From positions 1-52,822 of the forward strand of contig JAQXCA010000091.1 in assembly GCA_029252105.1 (NCBI GenBank): a DNA stretch of 52,822 nt. The letters run 5' to 3'. Numbering within the stretch: position 1 is the first letter of the stretch; every line of letters starts with the position of its first letter. Position numbers and translations under genes: made by a program. The DNA comes from Flavobacteriaceae bacterium. Its GTDB lineage: Bacteria > Bacteroidota > Bacteroidia > Flavobacteriales > Flavobacteriaceae. The notes under the pieces are model-generated. The model ran no database searches. It was given only the letters and a program-made list of their open reading frames with translations, and was not told the DNA's origin. Positions 1-9,038 of the stretch are shown piece after piece.

Positions 1-19
1 AAAAAAAACAGATGTAATA

Positions 20-385
20 ATGGCCGCAAGACATAATTTTAGAAAATTAACTATTTGGAAAGACGGAATAGTTATAGTAAAAGAAACCTATGCTGTAACT
101 AAGAATTTTCCAAAATCTGAAATTTATGCTTTGTCAAGTCAAATGCAACGTTCTTCAGTATCGATTCCTTCCAATATAGCTGAAGGAACAAGTAAAGGTA
201 CTGATAAACATTTTTCTCAATATTTAGAAACAGCATTAGGATCTGCTTTTGAATGGGAAACACAATTAATTATTTCTTTTGAAGTAGGTTATATTTCTCA
301 AGATACTTTTAAACATTTAGAAACTAAAATTAAAATTTTTCAAGGTATGATTACACGTTTTATGGAAAATTTAAGCAAGTCTTAA
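20..385 (+). CDS. Four-helix bundle protein (23S rRNA IVS-type, TIGR02436 family)
   Basis: A 121-residue protein of the four-helix-bundle family first known from ORFs inside 23S rRNA intervening sequences. The family signature is visible: an N-terminal FRKLTIWKDGI segment, SSQMQRSSVSIPSNIAEG in the middle and a YLETALGSAFEWETQL stretch near residue 75. Length is typical (about 115-125). Biochemical function is unknown for the family. It sits 38 bp upstream of the thiolase gene, inside what looks like a fad gene cluster, and a degenerate run of TNNGTCA-like words follows its stop (386-415), resembling the simple arms that often flank such genes in Bacteroidota. The matching left arm would lie outside the window. 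A related but interrupted copy lies at 1643-2005. Confidence 0.88.
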   Translation: MAARHNFRKLTIWKDGIVIVKETYAVTKNFPKSEIYALSSQMQRSSVSIPSNIAEGTSKGTDKHFSQYLETALGSAFEWETQLIISFEVGYISQDTFKHLETKIKIFQGMITRFMENLSKS

Positions 386-423
386 GTCATACGTCAAATC
401 ATCATAAGTCAAAAACAAAAGAT

Positions 424-1617
424 ATGAATAAAACCGCATACATTGTAAAAGCATACAGAACAGCCGTTGGTAAAGCACCAAAAGGCGTATTTCGTTTTAA
501 ACGAACAGATGAATTAGCAGCAGAAACCATCAAACACATGATGAAAGAGCTGCCAGATTTAGATCCAAAACGTATTGACGATGTCATTGTTGGTAACGCT
601 ATGCCTGAAGGGTCTCAAGGATTAAATATGGCGCGTCTAATTTCATTAATGGGCTTAGATATTGTGGATGTCCCTGGAGTTACCGTCAACCGTTTTTGTT
701 CGTCGGGAATAGAGACCATCGGGATGGCCACGGCTAAAATCCAAGCGGGTATGGCGGATTGTATTATTGCTGGTGGCGCAGAGAGCATGAGTAGTGTTCC
801 AATGACTGGTTATAAACCTGAGCTTAATTATAATACCATTAAAGCGGGTCATGAAGATTATTATTGGGGTATGGGAAACACCGCTGAAGCGGTAGCTAAT
901 CAGTTTAAAGTTTCACGTGAAGACCAAGATGAATTTGCGTATAATTCTCATATGAAAGCGTTAAAAGCACAAGCAGAAAATCGTTTTCAAGATCAAATTG
1001 TTCCTATAGAAGTTGAAGAAAATTACATCGATAAAAATGGCAAAAAAGCAACTCGGTCCTATACAGTTACTAAAGATGAAGGTCCAAGAGCAGGCACAAG
1101 CAAGGAAGCGTTAGCAAAACTAAGAGCCGTATTTGCTGCAGGAGGTAGTGTCACCGCAGGGAATTCATCTCAAATGAGTGATGGTGCCGCGTTTGTTATG
1201 GTCATGAGTGAAGACATGGTCAAAGAATTAAACTTAGAACCAATTGCGCGATTAGTAAATTATGCTGCAGCTGGTGTTGAGCCTCGAATTATGGGAATCG
1301 GCCCTGTAAAAGCCATTCCAAAAGCCTTGAAACAAGCAGGGTTAAAGCAAGGCGATTTATCCTTAATTGAATTAAATGAAGCTTTTGCGTCGCAATCTTT
1401 GGCAGTAATCCGTGAATTGGATTTGAACCCAACACTTATCAATCCAAATGGCGGAGCAATTTCATTAGGCCACCCTCTTGGATGTACAGGAGCAAAACTA
1501 TCGGTCCAGTTATTTGATGAAATGCGTAAGCAAAACATGCAGGGGAAATATGGTGCCGTAACAATGTGTGTAGGAACAGGACAAGGCGCCTGTGGGATTT
1601 TTGAGTTTCTTAAATAG
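424..1617 (+). CDS. fadA: Acetyl-CoA C-acyltransferase (thiolase)
   Basis: A thiolase that cleaves 3-ketoacyl-CoA with CoA in the last step of beta-oxidation. All family marks are present: the acylation nucleophile Cys92 in NRFCSSG, the GHPLGCTGA loop with His350, and the second catalytic cysteine Cys382 in CVGTGQGACG. Length (397 residues) is normal. The ATG at 424 is followed directly by a typical thiolase N-terminus (AYIVKAYRTAVGK). The acyl-CoA dehydrogenase gene lies downstream on the same strand, separated only by a four-helix-bundle pseudogene, so the two probably formed one fad transcript. Assignment to degradation rather than biosynthesis (PhaA/AtoB type) rests on this context; the symbol is used in the broad sense. 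Confidence 0.93.
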   Translation: MNKTAYIVKAYRTAVGKAPKGVFRFKRTDELAAETIKHMMKELPDLDPKRIDDVIVGNAMPEGSQGLNMARLISLMGLDIVDVPGVTVNRFCSSGIETIGMATAKIQAGMADCIIAGGAESMSSVPMTGYKPELNYNTIKAGHEDYYWGMGNTAEAVANQFKVSREDQDEFAYNSHMKALKAQAENRFQDQIVPIEVEENYIDKNGKKATRSYTVTKDEGPRAGTSKEALAKLRAVFAAGGSVTAGNSSQMSDGAAFVMVMSEDMVKELNLEPIARLVNYAAAGVEPRIMGIGPVKAIPKALKQAGLKQGDLSLIELNEAFASQSLAVIRELDLNPTLINPNGGAISLGHPLGCTGAKLSVQLFDEMRKQNMQGKYGAVTMCVGTGQGACGIFEFLK

Positions 1618-2028
1618 ATAATAGAGTAGAGATAATAGACTAATGTGTGCTAAGCAAAAACATACTTATAAGAATTTAAAAATTTGGAAACTCGGATTAG
1701 AGATTACAAATGATATTTCAGATATTTTATTGGAATTTCCAAAATATGAAAGATTCGATTTAAGTTCTCAAATTAGTAGATGTTCAGTTTCAATGCCAAG
1801 TAATATTGCAGAAGGTTTTGCAAGAACAGATAAATCTTTTAGGCACTTTCTGGATATCTCTTTAGGGTCTTCTTTTGAATTGGGGACACAGCTTTTAGTA
1901 GCAAAACATAGAAATTATAAAAAACGATAAAAATTAAAATCATTAGAAGAAAAAATAGAGGAATTCCAAAGAATGACAATGGGGTTTCAAAATAGTCTCG
2001 ATTAAAGTCTATCCTCTCTTTTCTATCT
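1616..2028. mobile_element. IVS-like element: four-helix-bundle ORF between imperfect inverted repeats
   Basis: The second four-helix-bundle ORF is bracketed by complementary low-complexity arms. The left arm (1616-1640, from AGATAATAGAG to ATAATAGAC) pairs with the right arm (2007-2028, from GTCTATCC to TTTCTATCT) with a few mismatches and small gaps. ORFs of this family in 23S rRNA intervening sequences are also enclosed by a stem, so the arrangement suggests an IVS-like unit inserted between the thiolase and acyl-CoA dehydrogenase genes. The left arm begins inside the thiolase stop codon. No transposase is present, so mobility is inferred from architecture only. Confidence 0.45.
1643..2005 (+). 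pseudogene. Four-helix bundle protein, interrupted by an in-frame stop
   Basis: Codons 1-95 give a clear four-helix-bundle protein (YKNLKIWKLGLEI, SSQISRCSVSMPSNIAEGFA, FLDISLGSSFELGTQLL). Translation meets TAA at 1928-1930, but the same frame continues directly with 24 more sense codons (KLKSLEEKIEEFQRM ... SLD) that match the expected last helix and end at TAA 2003-2005. Total length with the stop read through is 120 codons, against 121 residues in the neighbouring copy at 20-385. This is what a single nonsense change (for example GAA to TAA) in a full-length gene would give; no frameshift is needed. A sequencing error or stop readthrough cannot be excluded from one sequence. Confidence 0.8.
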
Positions 2029-2049
2029 TCTTTTAATCTAAATTAAAAA

Positions 2050-3858
2050 ATGGAAACAAACGACAAACAACTTTTAAGAGGAGGACAATTCCTAGTTAAA
2101 GAAACAAATTGCGAAGACGTATTTACACCTGAGGATTTTTCTGAAGAGCAAACAATGATGAAAGAAGCGGTGATGGAGTTTAATGACCGTGAAATCATAC
2201 CTCACAAAACACGTTTTGAAGCTAAAGATTTTGCATTGACAGAGGATTGTATGCGTAAAGCAGGCGATCTTGGATTTTTAAGTGTTGCTGTTCCCGAAGC
2301 CTATGGCGGTATGGGAATGGGGTTTGTATCAACAGTACTAACGTGTGATTACATCTCAAGTGGTACAGGATCTTTTAGTACTGCTTTTGGCGCACATACA
2401 GGAATTGGAACGATGCCAATTACGTTATATGGTACGGATGAGCAGAAACAAAAATATGTTCCAAAATTAGCTTCTGGAGAATGGTTTGGCGCGTATTGCT
2501 TAACCGAGCCTGGTGCGGGATCAGATGCTAATTCTGGCAAAACAACTGCTGAGTTATCGGCAGATGGAAAGACCTACAAAATCAATGGTCAAAAAATGTG
2601 GATCTCAAATGCAGGATTTTGTAGTGTGATGATCGTTTTTGCACGTATTGAAAAAGATAAAAATATTACAGGCTTTATTGTAGAATATAATGGCGATACT
2701 CCAAACGGCATCACTTTAGGAGAAGAAGAACATAAACTAGGTATTCGTGCCTCATCTACGCGTCAAGTATTTTTTAATGACACTGTTGTGCCTGTAGAGA
2801 ATATGTTGGCCGGGCGTGAAGAAGGATTTAAAATCGCTATGAACTCCCTTAATGTTGGACGTATAAAATTAGCAGCGGCTTGTTTAGATTCTCAAAGACG
2901 TATTTTAAACATTGCAGTAAATTATGCTAAGGAGCGTAAACAATTTAAAACACCTATTGCAGATTTTGGAGCTATTAAAGTAAAATTAGCTGAGATGGCT
3001 GCCAGCGCTTATGCTGGTGAATCTGCAACCTACAGAGCTGCAAAAGATATTGAAGATCGTATCGCGTTGCGTGAAGCTGCAGGAAATACACATCAAGAAG
3101 CAGAACTGAAAGGCGTTGAAGAATATGCTATTGAATGTTCGATTTTAAAAGTGGCGGTTTCAGAGGATGTGCAAAATTGTGCGGATGAAGGGATTCAAAT
3201 TTTTGGCGGTATGGGATTCTCTGAGGAGACGCCTATGGAATCTGCTTGGAGAGATGCTAGAATTGCGCGGATTTACGAAGGTACTAACGAAATAAATAGG
3301 ATGCTTTCTGTGGGAATGTTAGTCAAAAAAGCCATGAAAGGCCATGTGGATTTGTTAGGGCCAGCTTCAAAAGTTCAAGAAGAACTTATGGGAATACCCT
3401 CTTTTGAAACTCCTGATTATTCTGAATTATTTTCAGAAGAAAAAGAAATGATTAAGAAGTTAAAAAAGACGTTTTTAATGGTTGCTGGTGGGGCAGTTCA
3501 AAAATATGGTCCTCAACTCGAAGAGCATCAACAATTATTAATTGCAGCTGCAGATATCTTAATTGAAATTTATATGGCAGAATCCGCAATTTTAAGAACT
3601 GAAAAAAATGTAAAACGAACGAGTAAAAAAGAGCAATCTGCACAAATTGCAATGGCAAAATTATATTTATATCACGCTGTTGATATTGTAGAAGAAAAAG
3701 GTAAAGAAAGTATTATTTCTTTTGCAGAAGGCGACGAACAACGCATGATGTTAATGGGACTTAAACGATTTACAAAATACACGAACTATCCTGATATCGT
3801 AGATTTACGTATTGAAATTGCTGAAAAAGTAAAAGAAGAAAACAGCTATTGTTTTTAA
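2050..3858 (+). CDS. Acyl-CoA dehydrogenase with C-terminal extension
   Basis: A flavoprotein of the acyl-CoA dehydrogenase family that makes the trans-2-enoyl-CoA in the first step of beta-oxidation. Visible motifs: the FAD/substrate-binding stretch YCLTEPGAGSDANS (about residue 155), the WISNAGF region, the RKQFKTPIADF segment near residue 300, and IYEGTNEINRML containing Glu410 at the catalytic-base position. At 602 residues it is longer than short/medium-chain enzymes; the last 150 residues form an extra helical domain as in very-long-chain type enzymes. The gene follows the thiolase on the same strand after the IVS-like element, and a hairpin terminator follows it, so it is probably the last gene of the fad transcript. 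Chain-length preference cannot be read from sequence. Confidence 0.93.
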   Translation: METNDKQLLRGGQFLVKETNCEDVFTPEDFSEEQTMMKEAVMEFNDREIIPHKTRFEAKDFALTEDCMRKAGDLGFLSVAVPEAYGGMGMGFVSTVLTCDYISSGTGSFSTAFGAHTGIGTMPITLYGTDEQKQKYVPKLASGEWFGAYCLTEPGAGSDANSGKTTAELSADGKTYKINGQKMWISNAGFCSVMIVFARIEKDKNITGFIVEYNGDTPNGITLGEEEHKLGIRASSTRQVFFNDTVVPVENMLAGREEGFKIAMNSLNVGRIKLAAACLDSQRRILNIAVNYAKERKQFKTPIADFGAIKVKLAEMAASAYAGESATYRAAKDIEDRIALREAAGNTHQEAELKGVEEYAIECSILKVAVSEDVQNCADEGIQIFGGMGFSEETPMESAWRDARIARIYEGTNEINRMLSVGMLVKKAMKGHVDLLGPASKVQEELMGIPSFETPDYSELFSEEKEMIKKLKKTFLMVAGGAVQKYGPQLEEHQQLLIAAADILIEIYMAESAILRTEKNVKRTSKKEQSAQIAMAKLYLYHAVDIVEEKGKESIISFAEGDEQRMMLMGLKRFTKYTNYPDIVDLRIEIAEKVKEENSYCF

Positions 3859-3882
3859 ATACCTCAATATATATTTAGTTAG

Positions 3883-3919
3883 AAAAAACGCCTCTATTAA
3901 TTTTGAGGTGTTTTTTTTG
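3883..3919 (+). terminator. Rho-independent terminator after the acyl-CoA dehydrogenase gene
   Basis: ACGCCTC (3888-3894) pairs with GAGGTGT (3905-3911), with one G-T pair, around a 10-nt loop and is followed by an uninterrupted T tract to 3918. It starts about 25 bp after the stop codon of the preceding gene. Confidence 0.75.
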
Positions 3920-4037
3920 CAAAAATCAGAGTCTTTGAGTCCTACATTTAAAAATTGTGTAACTTTAGAGAAAATTAAAATATAAAATATCCATATTTTA
4001 AACTTAAACCCTCTAGAAAATGATTAAATGGATGTAA

Positions 4038-4087
4038 CATACTTGCACTGGGCCTGCCTATCGGCAGACAGGCGCCGTCGAAGTATG
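4038..4087. repeat. 50-bp imperfect palindrome (REP-like) upstream of the M1 peptidase gene
   Basis: The outer arms CATACTT (4038-4044) and AAGTATG (4081-4087) are perfect complements, and so are the inner arms GCCTG (4052-4056) and CAGGC (4069-4073); both pairs share the same centre at 4062.5. Part of the 7-nt interior segment is also complementary. The element is much richer in G+C than its surroundings and lies between the fad terminator and the start codon chosen for the peptidase. It could be a repetitive extragenic palindrome or a regulatory hairpin in the leader; no second copy was found in this window. Confidence 0.55.
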
Positions 4088-4114
4088 ACCGCTAAAAAAA
4101 ATAAACACAAACAC

Positions 4115-5761
4115 ATGAGAACCAAATCTTTATTACTTATTCCTATTTTACTACTAAGTATTTCAATTCAGAGTCAAATTTCACATTCTAATTCAAAACA
4201 ATTTACACATCAAGACACGCTTAGAGGAAGTATTACGCCTGAACGCGCTTGGTGGGATTTGAACTATTATCATTTGGATATCTCTGTTGATCCAGAAACG
4301 AAATCCATTCAAGGAAAAAACACTATTCGTTATTCCGTACTTGAGCCCTATCAAACCCTACAAATTGATTTACAGGCACCTATGAAATTGACTAAAGCCG
4401 TTCAAGACGGGAAAGAGTTAACCGTTAGAAAAGACGGGAATGCGCACTTTATCACACTAAAAAAACTACAAACTATTAGTGAAAAACAAGAGGAAATAGA
4501 AATTTCTTATGAAGGTCAACCCCGAGTAGCGGTCAGGGCGCCTTGGGATGGTGGTATTTCTTGGAAAAAAGACGCCAATGGAAATGATTTTATTGCGTCC
4601 TCATGTCAAGGGTTAGGCGCTAGTGTTTGGTGGCCAAACAAAGACCATATGTATGATGAAGTGGACAGTATGAAAATAAGTGTTAATGTTCCAAAACAAT
4701 TGATGAATATTTCTAATGGTCGTTTAGAATCTATCGAAAAACAAGACAATGAAACTACGACTTACCATTGGGTGGTTACAAACCCCATAAATAATTATGG
4801 TGTGAATATTAATATTGGGGATTATGTGCATTTCTCAGAAGTGTATGAGGGCGAAAATGGACCTTTAGACATGGACTACTATGTTCTGAGAGACCACCTA
4901 GTAAAAGCTAAAGAACAATTTAAAGATGCACCAAAAATGATGAAAGCTTTTGAGCATTGGTTTGGACCCTACCCTTTTTATGAGGATAGTTTCAAATTAG
5001 TAGAAGTCCCTTATTTAGGGATGGAACACCAGAGCTCTGTGACCTATGGCAATCAATTTAAACAAGGCTATCTCGGAAGAGATTTATCAAGAACTGGTTG
5101 GGGGTTAAAATTCGATTTTATTATTATTCATGAATCAGGTCATGAATGGTTTGCAAATAATATTACTTACAAAGACGCTGCCGATATGTGGATTCATGAA
5201 GGTTTTACGGCGTATTCAGAAAATATATTTTTGGATTATCATTACGGAACTGAAGCTTCGGCAGACTATGTGATTGGTACAAGAAGGAATATTCAAAATG
5301 ACACCCCAATCATTGGTACCTATAATGTGAATTCGGAAGGGTCTTCGGACATGTATTACAAAGGCGCTAATATGCTACACACCCTACGTCAACTTATTAA
5401 GGACGATGAAAAATGGAGACAACTTTTAAGAGGATTGAATAAAACCTTTTACCACCAAACTGTCACAACAAAAGACATTGAAGACTATGTGAGTACATTT
5501 TCTGGTTTAAACTTAACAGCCTTTTTTAATCAATATCTTAGAGATATTCGAATTCCAACTTTAGAATATTCAATCCAGAAAAATAAATTGAGTTACCAGT
5601 GGACAAATGTGGTTGAGAGTTTTGAAATGCCTATTGAGATAGAAGTCAATGGTAAAACACAATGGCTGTACCCTACTACCGTTTTGCAAAAAACTAAAAT
5701 CGATGCGTCAGAAATCAGTATTGATAGAGATTATTATATTGGCTATAAACAACTAAATTAA
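4115..5761 (+). CDS. M1 family metallopeptidase (exported)
   Basis: A zinc aminopeptidase of family M1. The zinc site HESGHEW is at residues 339-343 (numbered from the start used here), with the third ligand in the following WIHEGFTAYSE segment, and the exopeptidase motif appears as GMEHQ shortly before. Length is 548 residues. The frame is open from 4028, but the upstream 29 codons run through a G+C-rich palindrome and encode an arginine-rich sequence; ATG 4115 gives a normal signal peptide (basic MRTK, hydrophobic LLLIPILLLSI, then Gln-rich exit), so I choose it. Likely periplasmic or cell-surface. The Asp-box protein gene follows after 11 bp, suggesting cotranscription. Confidence 0.9.
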   Translation: MRTKSLLLIPILLLSISIQSQISHSNSKQFTHQDTLRGSITPERAWWDLNYYHLDISVDPETKSIQGKNTIRYSVLEPYQTLQIDLQAPMKLTKAVQDGKELTVRKDGNAHFITLKKLQTISEKQEEIEISYEGQPRVAVRAPWDGGISWKKDANGNDFIASSCQGLGASVWWPNKDHMYDEVDSMKISVNVPKQLMNISNGRLESIEKQDNETTTYHWVVTNPINNYGVNINIGDYVHFSEVYEGENGPLDMDYYVLRDHLVKAKEQFKDAPKMMKAFEHWFGPYPFYEDSFKLVEVPYLGMEHQSSVTYGNQFKQGYLGRDLSRTGWGLKFDFIIIHESGHEWFANNITYKDAADMWIHEGFTAYSENIFLDYHYGTEASADYVIGTRRNIQNDTPIIGTYNVNSEGSSDMYYKGANMLHTLRQLIKDDEKWRQLLRGLNKTFYHQTVTTKDIEDYVSTFSGLNLTAFFNQYLRDIRIPTLEYSIQKNKLSYQWTNVVESFEMPIEIEVNGKTQWLYPTTVLQKTKIDASEISIDRDYYIGYKQLN

Positions 5762-5772
5762 AATCTAGTCTA

Positions 5773-8700
5773 ATGAAAAACATACTCCCGATCCTGCTTT
5801 TAATTGTTAGTTTTAGTGCTTCTGCGCAAGACTTTTCAATGGAACTTTTAAAAACTAAAACACCTAGAAACATCGGCCCTGGCGGAATGTCGGGACGCGT
5901 CACTTCAATAGATGTGGTGCATTCTAATCCCGATATCATGTATGCAGGAACAGCTTCAGGAGGTTTATGGAAGTCGACTTCAGGGGGAATCAAATGGGAT
6001 CCTATATTTGAAAATGAAGCAACCGCTTCTATTGGCGCCGTCGCTGTTCAACAATCTAACCCGAGTGTTATTTGGGTAGGTACTGGAGAAGGCAATCCTA
6101 GAAATAGTTTAAACGGAGGTTATGGAATTTATAAATCATTGGATGGTGGAAAGAACTGGATTTTGATGGGTTTAGAAAAAACGCGACATATCCATCGGGT
6201 AATTATTGATCCGACAAACCCAAATACTGTTTATGCTGCTGCCATTGGATCGCCTTGGGGAATACATCCAGAACGCGGCGTTTATAAAACTACAGATGGC
6301 GGAAAAACATGGGCTAAAATTTTATATACAAATCAAAAAAGTGGTGCGGCAGACTTGGTCATGGATCCTGAAAACCCAAATAAATTAATGGCTGCCATGT
6401 GGGAACACAAACGAGATCCTTGGTTTTTTAGTTCTGGTGGCGAAGGCTCTGGATTATACAGCACCTATGATGGCGGTGAAACTTGGAAAAAAATAACGTC
6501 TGATGATGGGTTTCCTGAAGGAAATTTAGGAAGAATTGGTGTCGCTATTGCGCCTAGTAAGCCTGACGTTATTTACGCCTTGGTAGAAGCCAAAAAAAAT
6601 GCACTTTACAAGAGTAGTGATGGTGGAGATTCATGGGAAATGGTCAGCGATAAATTGGATGAAATAGGAAATCGCCCATTTTATTATGCAGATATTTATG
6701 TAGATTCTCAAAACGAAAATCGATTGTTTTCAATTTTCACATACGTCAATGTAAGTGAAGATGGCGGGAACAGTTTCACACAACTCATGCCTGCGTACGG
6801 CGTTGATAATGGGGTTCATCCTGATCATCACGCTTGGTGGATACACCCTACAAATGGTGACTTTATGATTGATGGCAATGATGGCGGAATGAATATTACT
6901 AAAGATGGTGGAGCGTCGTGGCGATTTATAGGAAACTTACCTGTAGCACAATTTTATCATATTAACGTAGACAATGAATTTCCTTATAATGTCTATGGCG
7001 GCATGCAAGACAATGGCTCTTGGAGAGGCCCTGCTTATGTGTGGCGTGCGCAAGGGATTAGAAATTCATATTGGCAAGAAATAAGTTTTGGAGATGGATT
7101 TGATGTAATTCCTGACAAAGATGATGCACAATATGGATGGACTATGAGTCAAGAGGGCTATGTAAGTCGTTACGATTGGAAAACGGGTAATAACTACATC
7201 GTACGTCCTACACATCCAGATGCTGATGTTAGACTTCGATTTAATTGGAATGCGGCTATAAACATAGATCCAAACTCAAACAGTACGCTTTACTTTGGAA
7301 GTCAATTTGTACATAAATCTACGGACAAAGGGGATACATGGACAGTCATTTCACCAGATTTAACCACCAATGACCCAAATAAACTTAAACAGCACGAAAG
7401 TGGAGGACTAACAATGGATGCTACAGGAGCCGAAAACCACTGTACCATTTTGGTTATCGAACCTTCTGATGTTGAAGCAGATATGCTTTGGGTAAGTACC
7501 GACGACGGACGTGTACATTACACACAAAACGGAGGAACGCAATGGACAGAAGTTACTAAAAATATAAAAGGTCTTCCAAAAGGAAGTTGGATTCCACAAA
7601 TTAAAGCATCAAAAACTACTAAAGGTGAAGCGCTTTTAGTCGCTAACGATTACAGACGATTTAATTATACGCCTTATGTGTATCGCACTAAAAATTACGG
7701 TAAAACATGGCAGCGTATTGTGGAAGAAACTGATGTAAGCAGTTATGCTTTATCTATTGTAGAAGATGCTGAAGAACCAAATTTATTATTTTTAGGAACA
7801 GATAACGGTCTTTATATGTCTATCGATAAAGGCGAAAAATGGATCAAATGGACGGAAGGATTTCCAACTGTTTCTGTAAAGGATTTAATCATTCATCCAC
7901 GTGAACACGACTTAGTGATTGGAACATTTGGACGTGCCGCATGGGTGCTAGATGATATTCGTCCTTTAAGAGCGATTGCAAAAAATCAAAACTTACTACA
8001 AAAAAGTATTCATTTATTCGATCCTCCAACAGCATATCAAGCCGCATACCAGCAGCCTACGGGAAGTCGATTTGGAGGAGATGCGTTATTTAATGGTGAC
8101 AACAGAAATGGTGGCGCACAGTTTTCATATTATTTAAATGTTCAAGAAAAAGATACCATAACAAAAGATGACAATGAAACTGAAGAGGATGAAACTGAAG
8201 ATTCAACAGCTGTAAAATGGGATTCTTTACAGCTTCAATTGTTTAACGGCGATCGTCTAATTCGAACCCTTAAACAAAAAGCACCAAAAGAAAATGGTGT
8301 TCATAGTTGGCGTTGGTATATGGATGAAAAAGGTGTTGAGCGACCTTCTAAAAAATTAAACAAATCAACACGGGAACCGTCTGGAGTACAAGTGCTTCCT
8401 GGAACTTATCGTGCCGTGATGAGTTATGGCGATCAAAATTCGGAAACCACTATTGAAGTTCAAAGTGACCCACGAATTAATTATGATGGGAATTCAACCC
8501 AAGACGTTTATAAAACACTTAAAGATTTTGAAGGTTTACAAGAAATTACAGCAAATGCTGTTAAACAACTTGTCGAAAGTAAAAAAATAGCTTCTGAATT
8601 TTCTAGCAAACTAAAAGAGAACAATAAAAAATTAAATAAAGATGCCATTGAAAACTGTAAAGGAATTACAGAAAAAATAGATACTATTCTGGCGCTCTAT

Positions 8701-8976
8701 TTTGGAAAAGACGATAAACGTCAAGGCATCACTAGTGACCCAGAAGTTTCTGTATCAGAACGTATTGGATTGGCGGCCTACTACATTGGCACGCGTCAGA
8801 ACGGAATTTCAAAAACAGAACGCATACTTATTGAGCACGCAAACACAGCAGTCGATGAAGTCTTAAAAACGACTAACGCCTTTTTTGAGGATGAATGGTC
8901 AATATTCAAAACTGATATGGAGCGTACTGAATTGTCATCATTTAAAACTATAAAAACATTTAAACTAAAAAATTAA
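5773..8976 (+). CDS. Exported Asp-box (BNR/sortilin-like) beta-propeller protein
   Basis: A 1067-residue secreted protein beginning with a signal peptide (MKNILPILLLIVSFSASAQ). The first 700 residues carry about ten Asp-box motifs of the type S-x-D-x-G-x-T-W: SLDGGKNW, TTDGGKTW, TYDGGETW, SSDGGDSW, SEDGGNSF, TKDGGASW, STDKGDTW, TQNGGTQW and SIDKGEKW among them. This predicts one or two large propellers of the Vps10/sortilin or sialidase-like type. Residues 790-830 hold an acidic, low-complexity linker (DNETEEDETED), and the C-terminal 250 residues are helical. Proteins of this kind are often called glycosyl hydrolases on propeller similarity alone; I see no catalytic residues to support that. 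Substrate or ligand unknown. Confidence 0.85.
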   Translation: MKNILPILLLIVSFSASAQDFSMELLKTKTPRNIGPGGMSGRVTSIDVVHSNPDIMYAGTASGGLWKSTSGGIKWDPIFENEATASIGAVAVQQSNPSVIWVGTGEGNPRNSLNGGYGIYKSLDGGKNWILMGLEKTRHIHRVIIDPTNPNTVYAAAIGSPWGIHPERGVYKTTDGGKTWAKILYTNQKSGAADLVMDPENPNKLMAAMWEHKRDPWFFSSGGEGSGLYSTYDGGETWKKITSDDGFPEGNLGRIGVAIAPSKPDVIYALVEAKKNALYKSSDGGDSWEMVSDKLDEIGNRPFYYADIYVDSQNENRLFSIFTYVNVSEDGGNSFTQLMPAYGVDNGVHPDHHAWWIHPTNGDFMIDGNDGGMNITKDGGASWRFIGNLPVAQFYHINVDNEFPYNVYGGMQDNGSWRGPAYVWRAQGIRNSYWQEISFGDGFDVIPDKDDAQYGWTMSQEGYVSRYDWKTGNNYIVRPTHPDADVRLRFNWNAAINIDPNSNSTLYFGSQFVHKSTDKGDTWTVISPDLTTNDPNKLKQHESGGLTMDATGAENHCTILVIEPSDVEADMLWVSTDDGRVHYTQNGGTQWTEVTKNIKGLPKGSWIPQIKASKTTKGEALLVANDYRRFNYTPYVYRTKNYGKTWQRIVEETDVSSYALSIVEDAEEPNLLFLGTDNGLYMSIDKGEKWIKWTEGFPTVSVKDLIIHPREHDLVIGTFGRAAWVLDDIRPLRAIAKNQNLLQKSIHLFDPPTAYQAAYQQPTGSRFGGDALFNGDNRNGGAQFSYYLNVQEKDTITKDDNETEEDETEDSTAVKWDSLQLQLFNGDRLIRTLKQKAPKENGVHSWRWYMDEKGVERPSKKLNKSTREPSGVQVLPGTYRAVMSYGDQNSETTIEVQSDPRINYDGNSTQDVYKTLKDFEGLQEITANAVKQLVESKKIASEFSSKLKENNKKLNKDAIENCKGITEKIDTILALYFGKDDKRQGITSDPEVSVSERIGLAAYYIGTRQNGISKTERILIEHANTAVDEVLKTTNAFFEDEWSIFKTDMERTELSSFKTIKTFKLKN

Positions 8977-9038
8977 ACCTTGTTCTTAATTAGGTTGATA
9001 TTTTTTAACTAACTTTCGACTAACTAAATTTAAATAAA

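Noticed and set aside
4028-4114. Upstream start for the M1 peptidase
   Set aside because: The 29 added residues are encoded by a palindrome and would bury the signal peptide; ATG 4115 gives a normal exported N-terminus.
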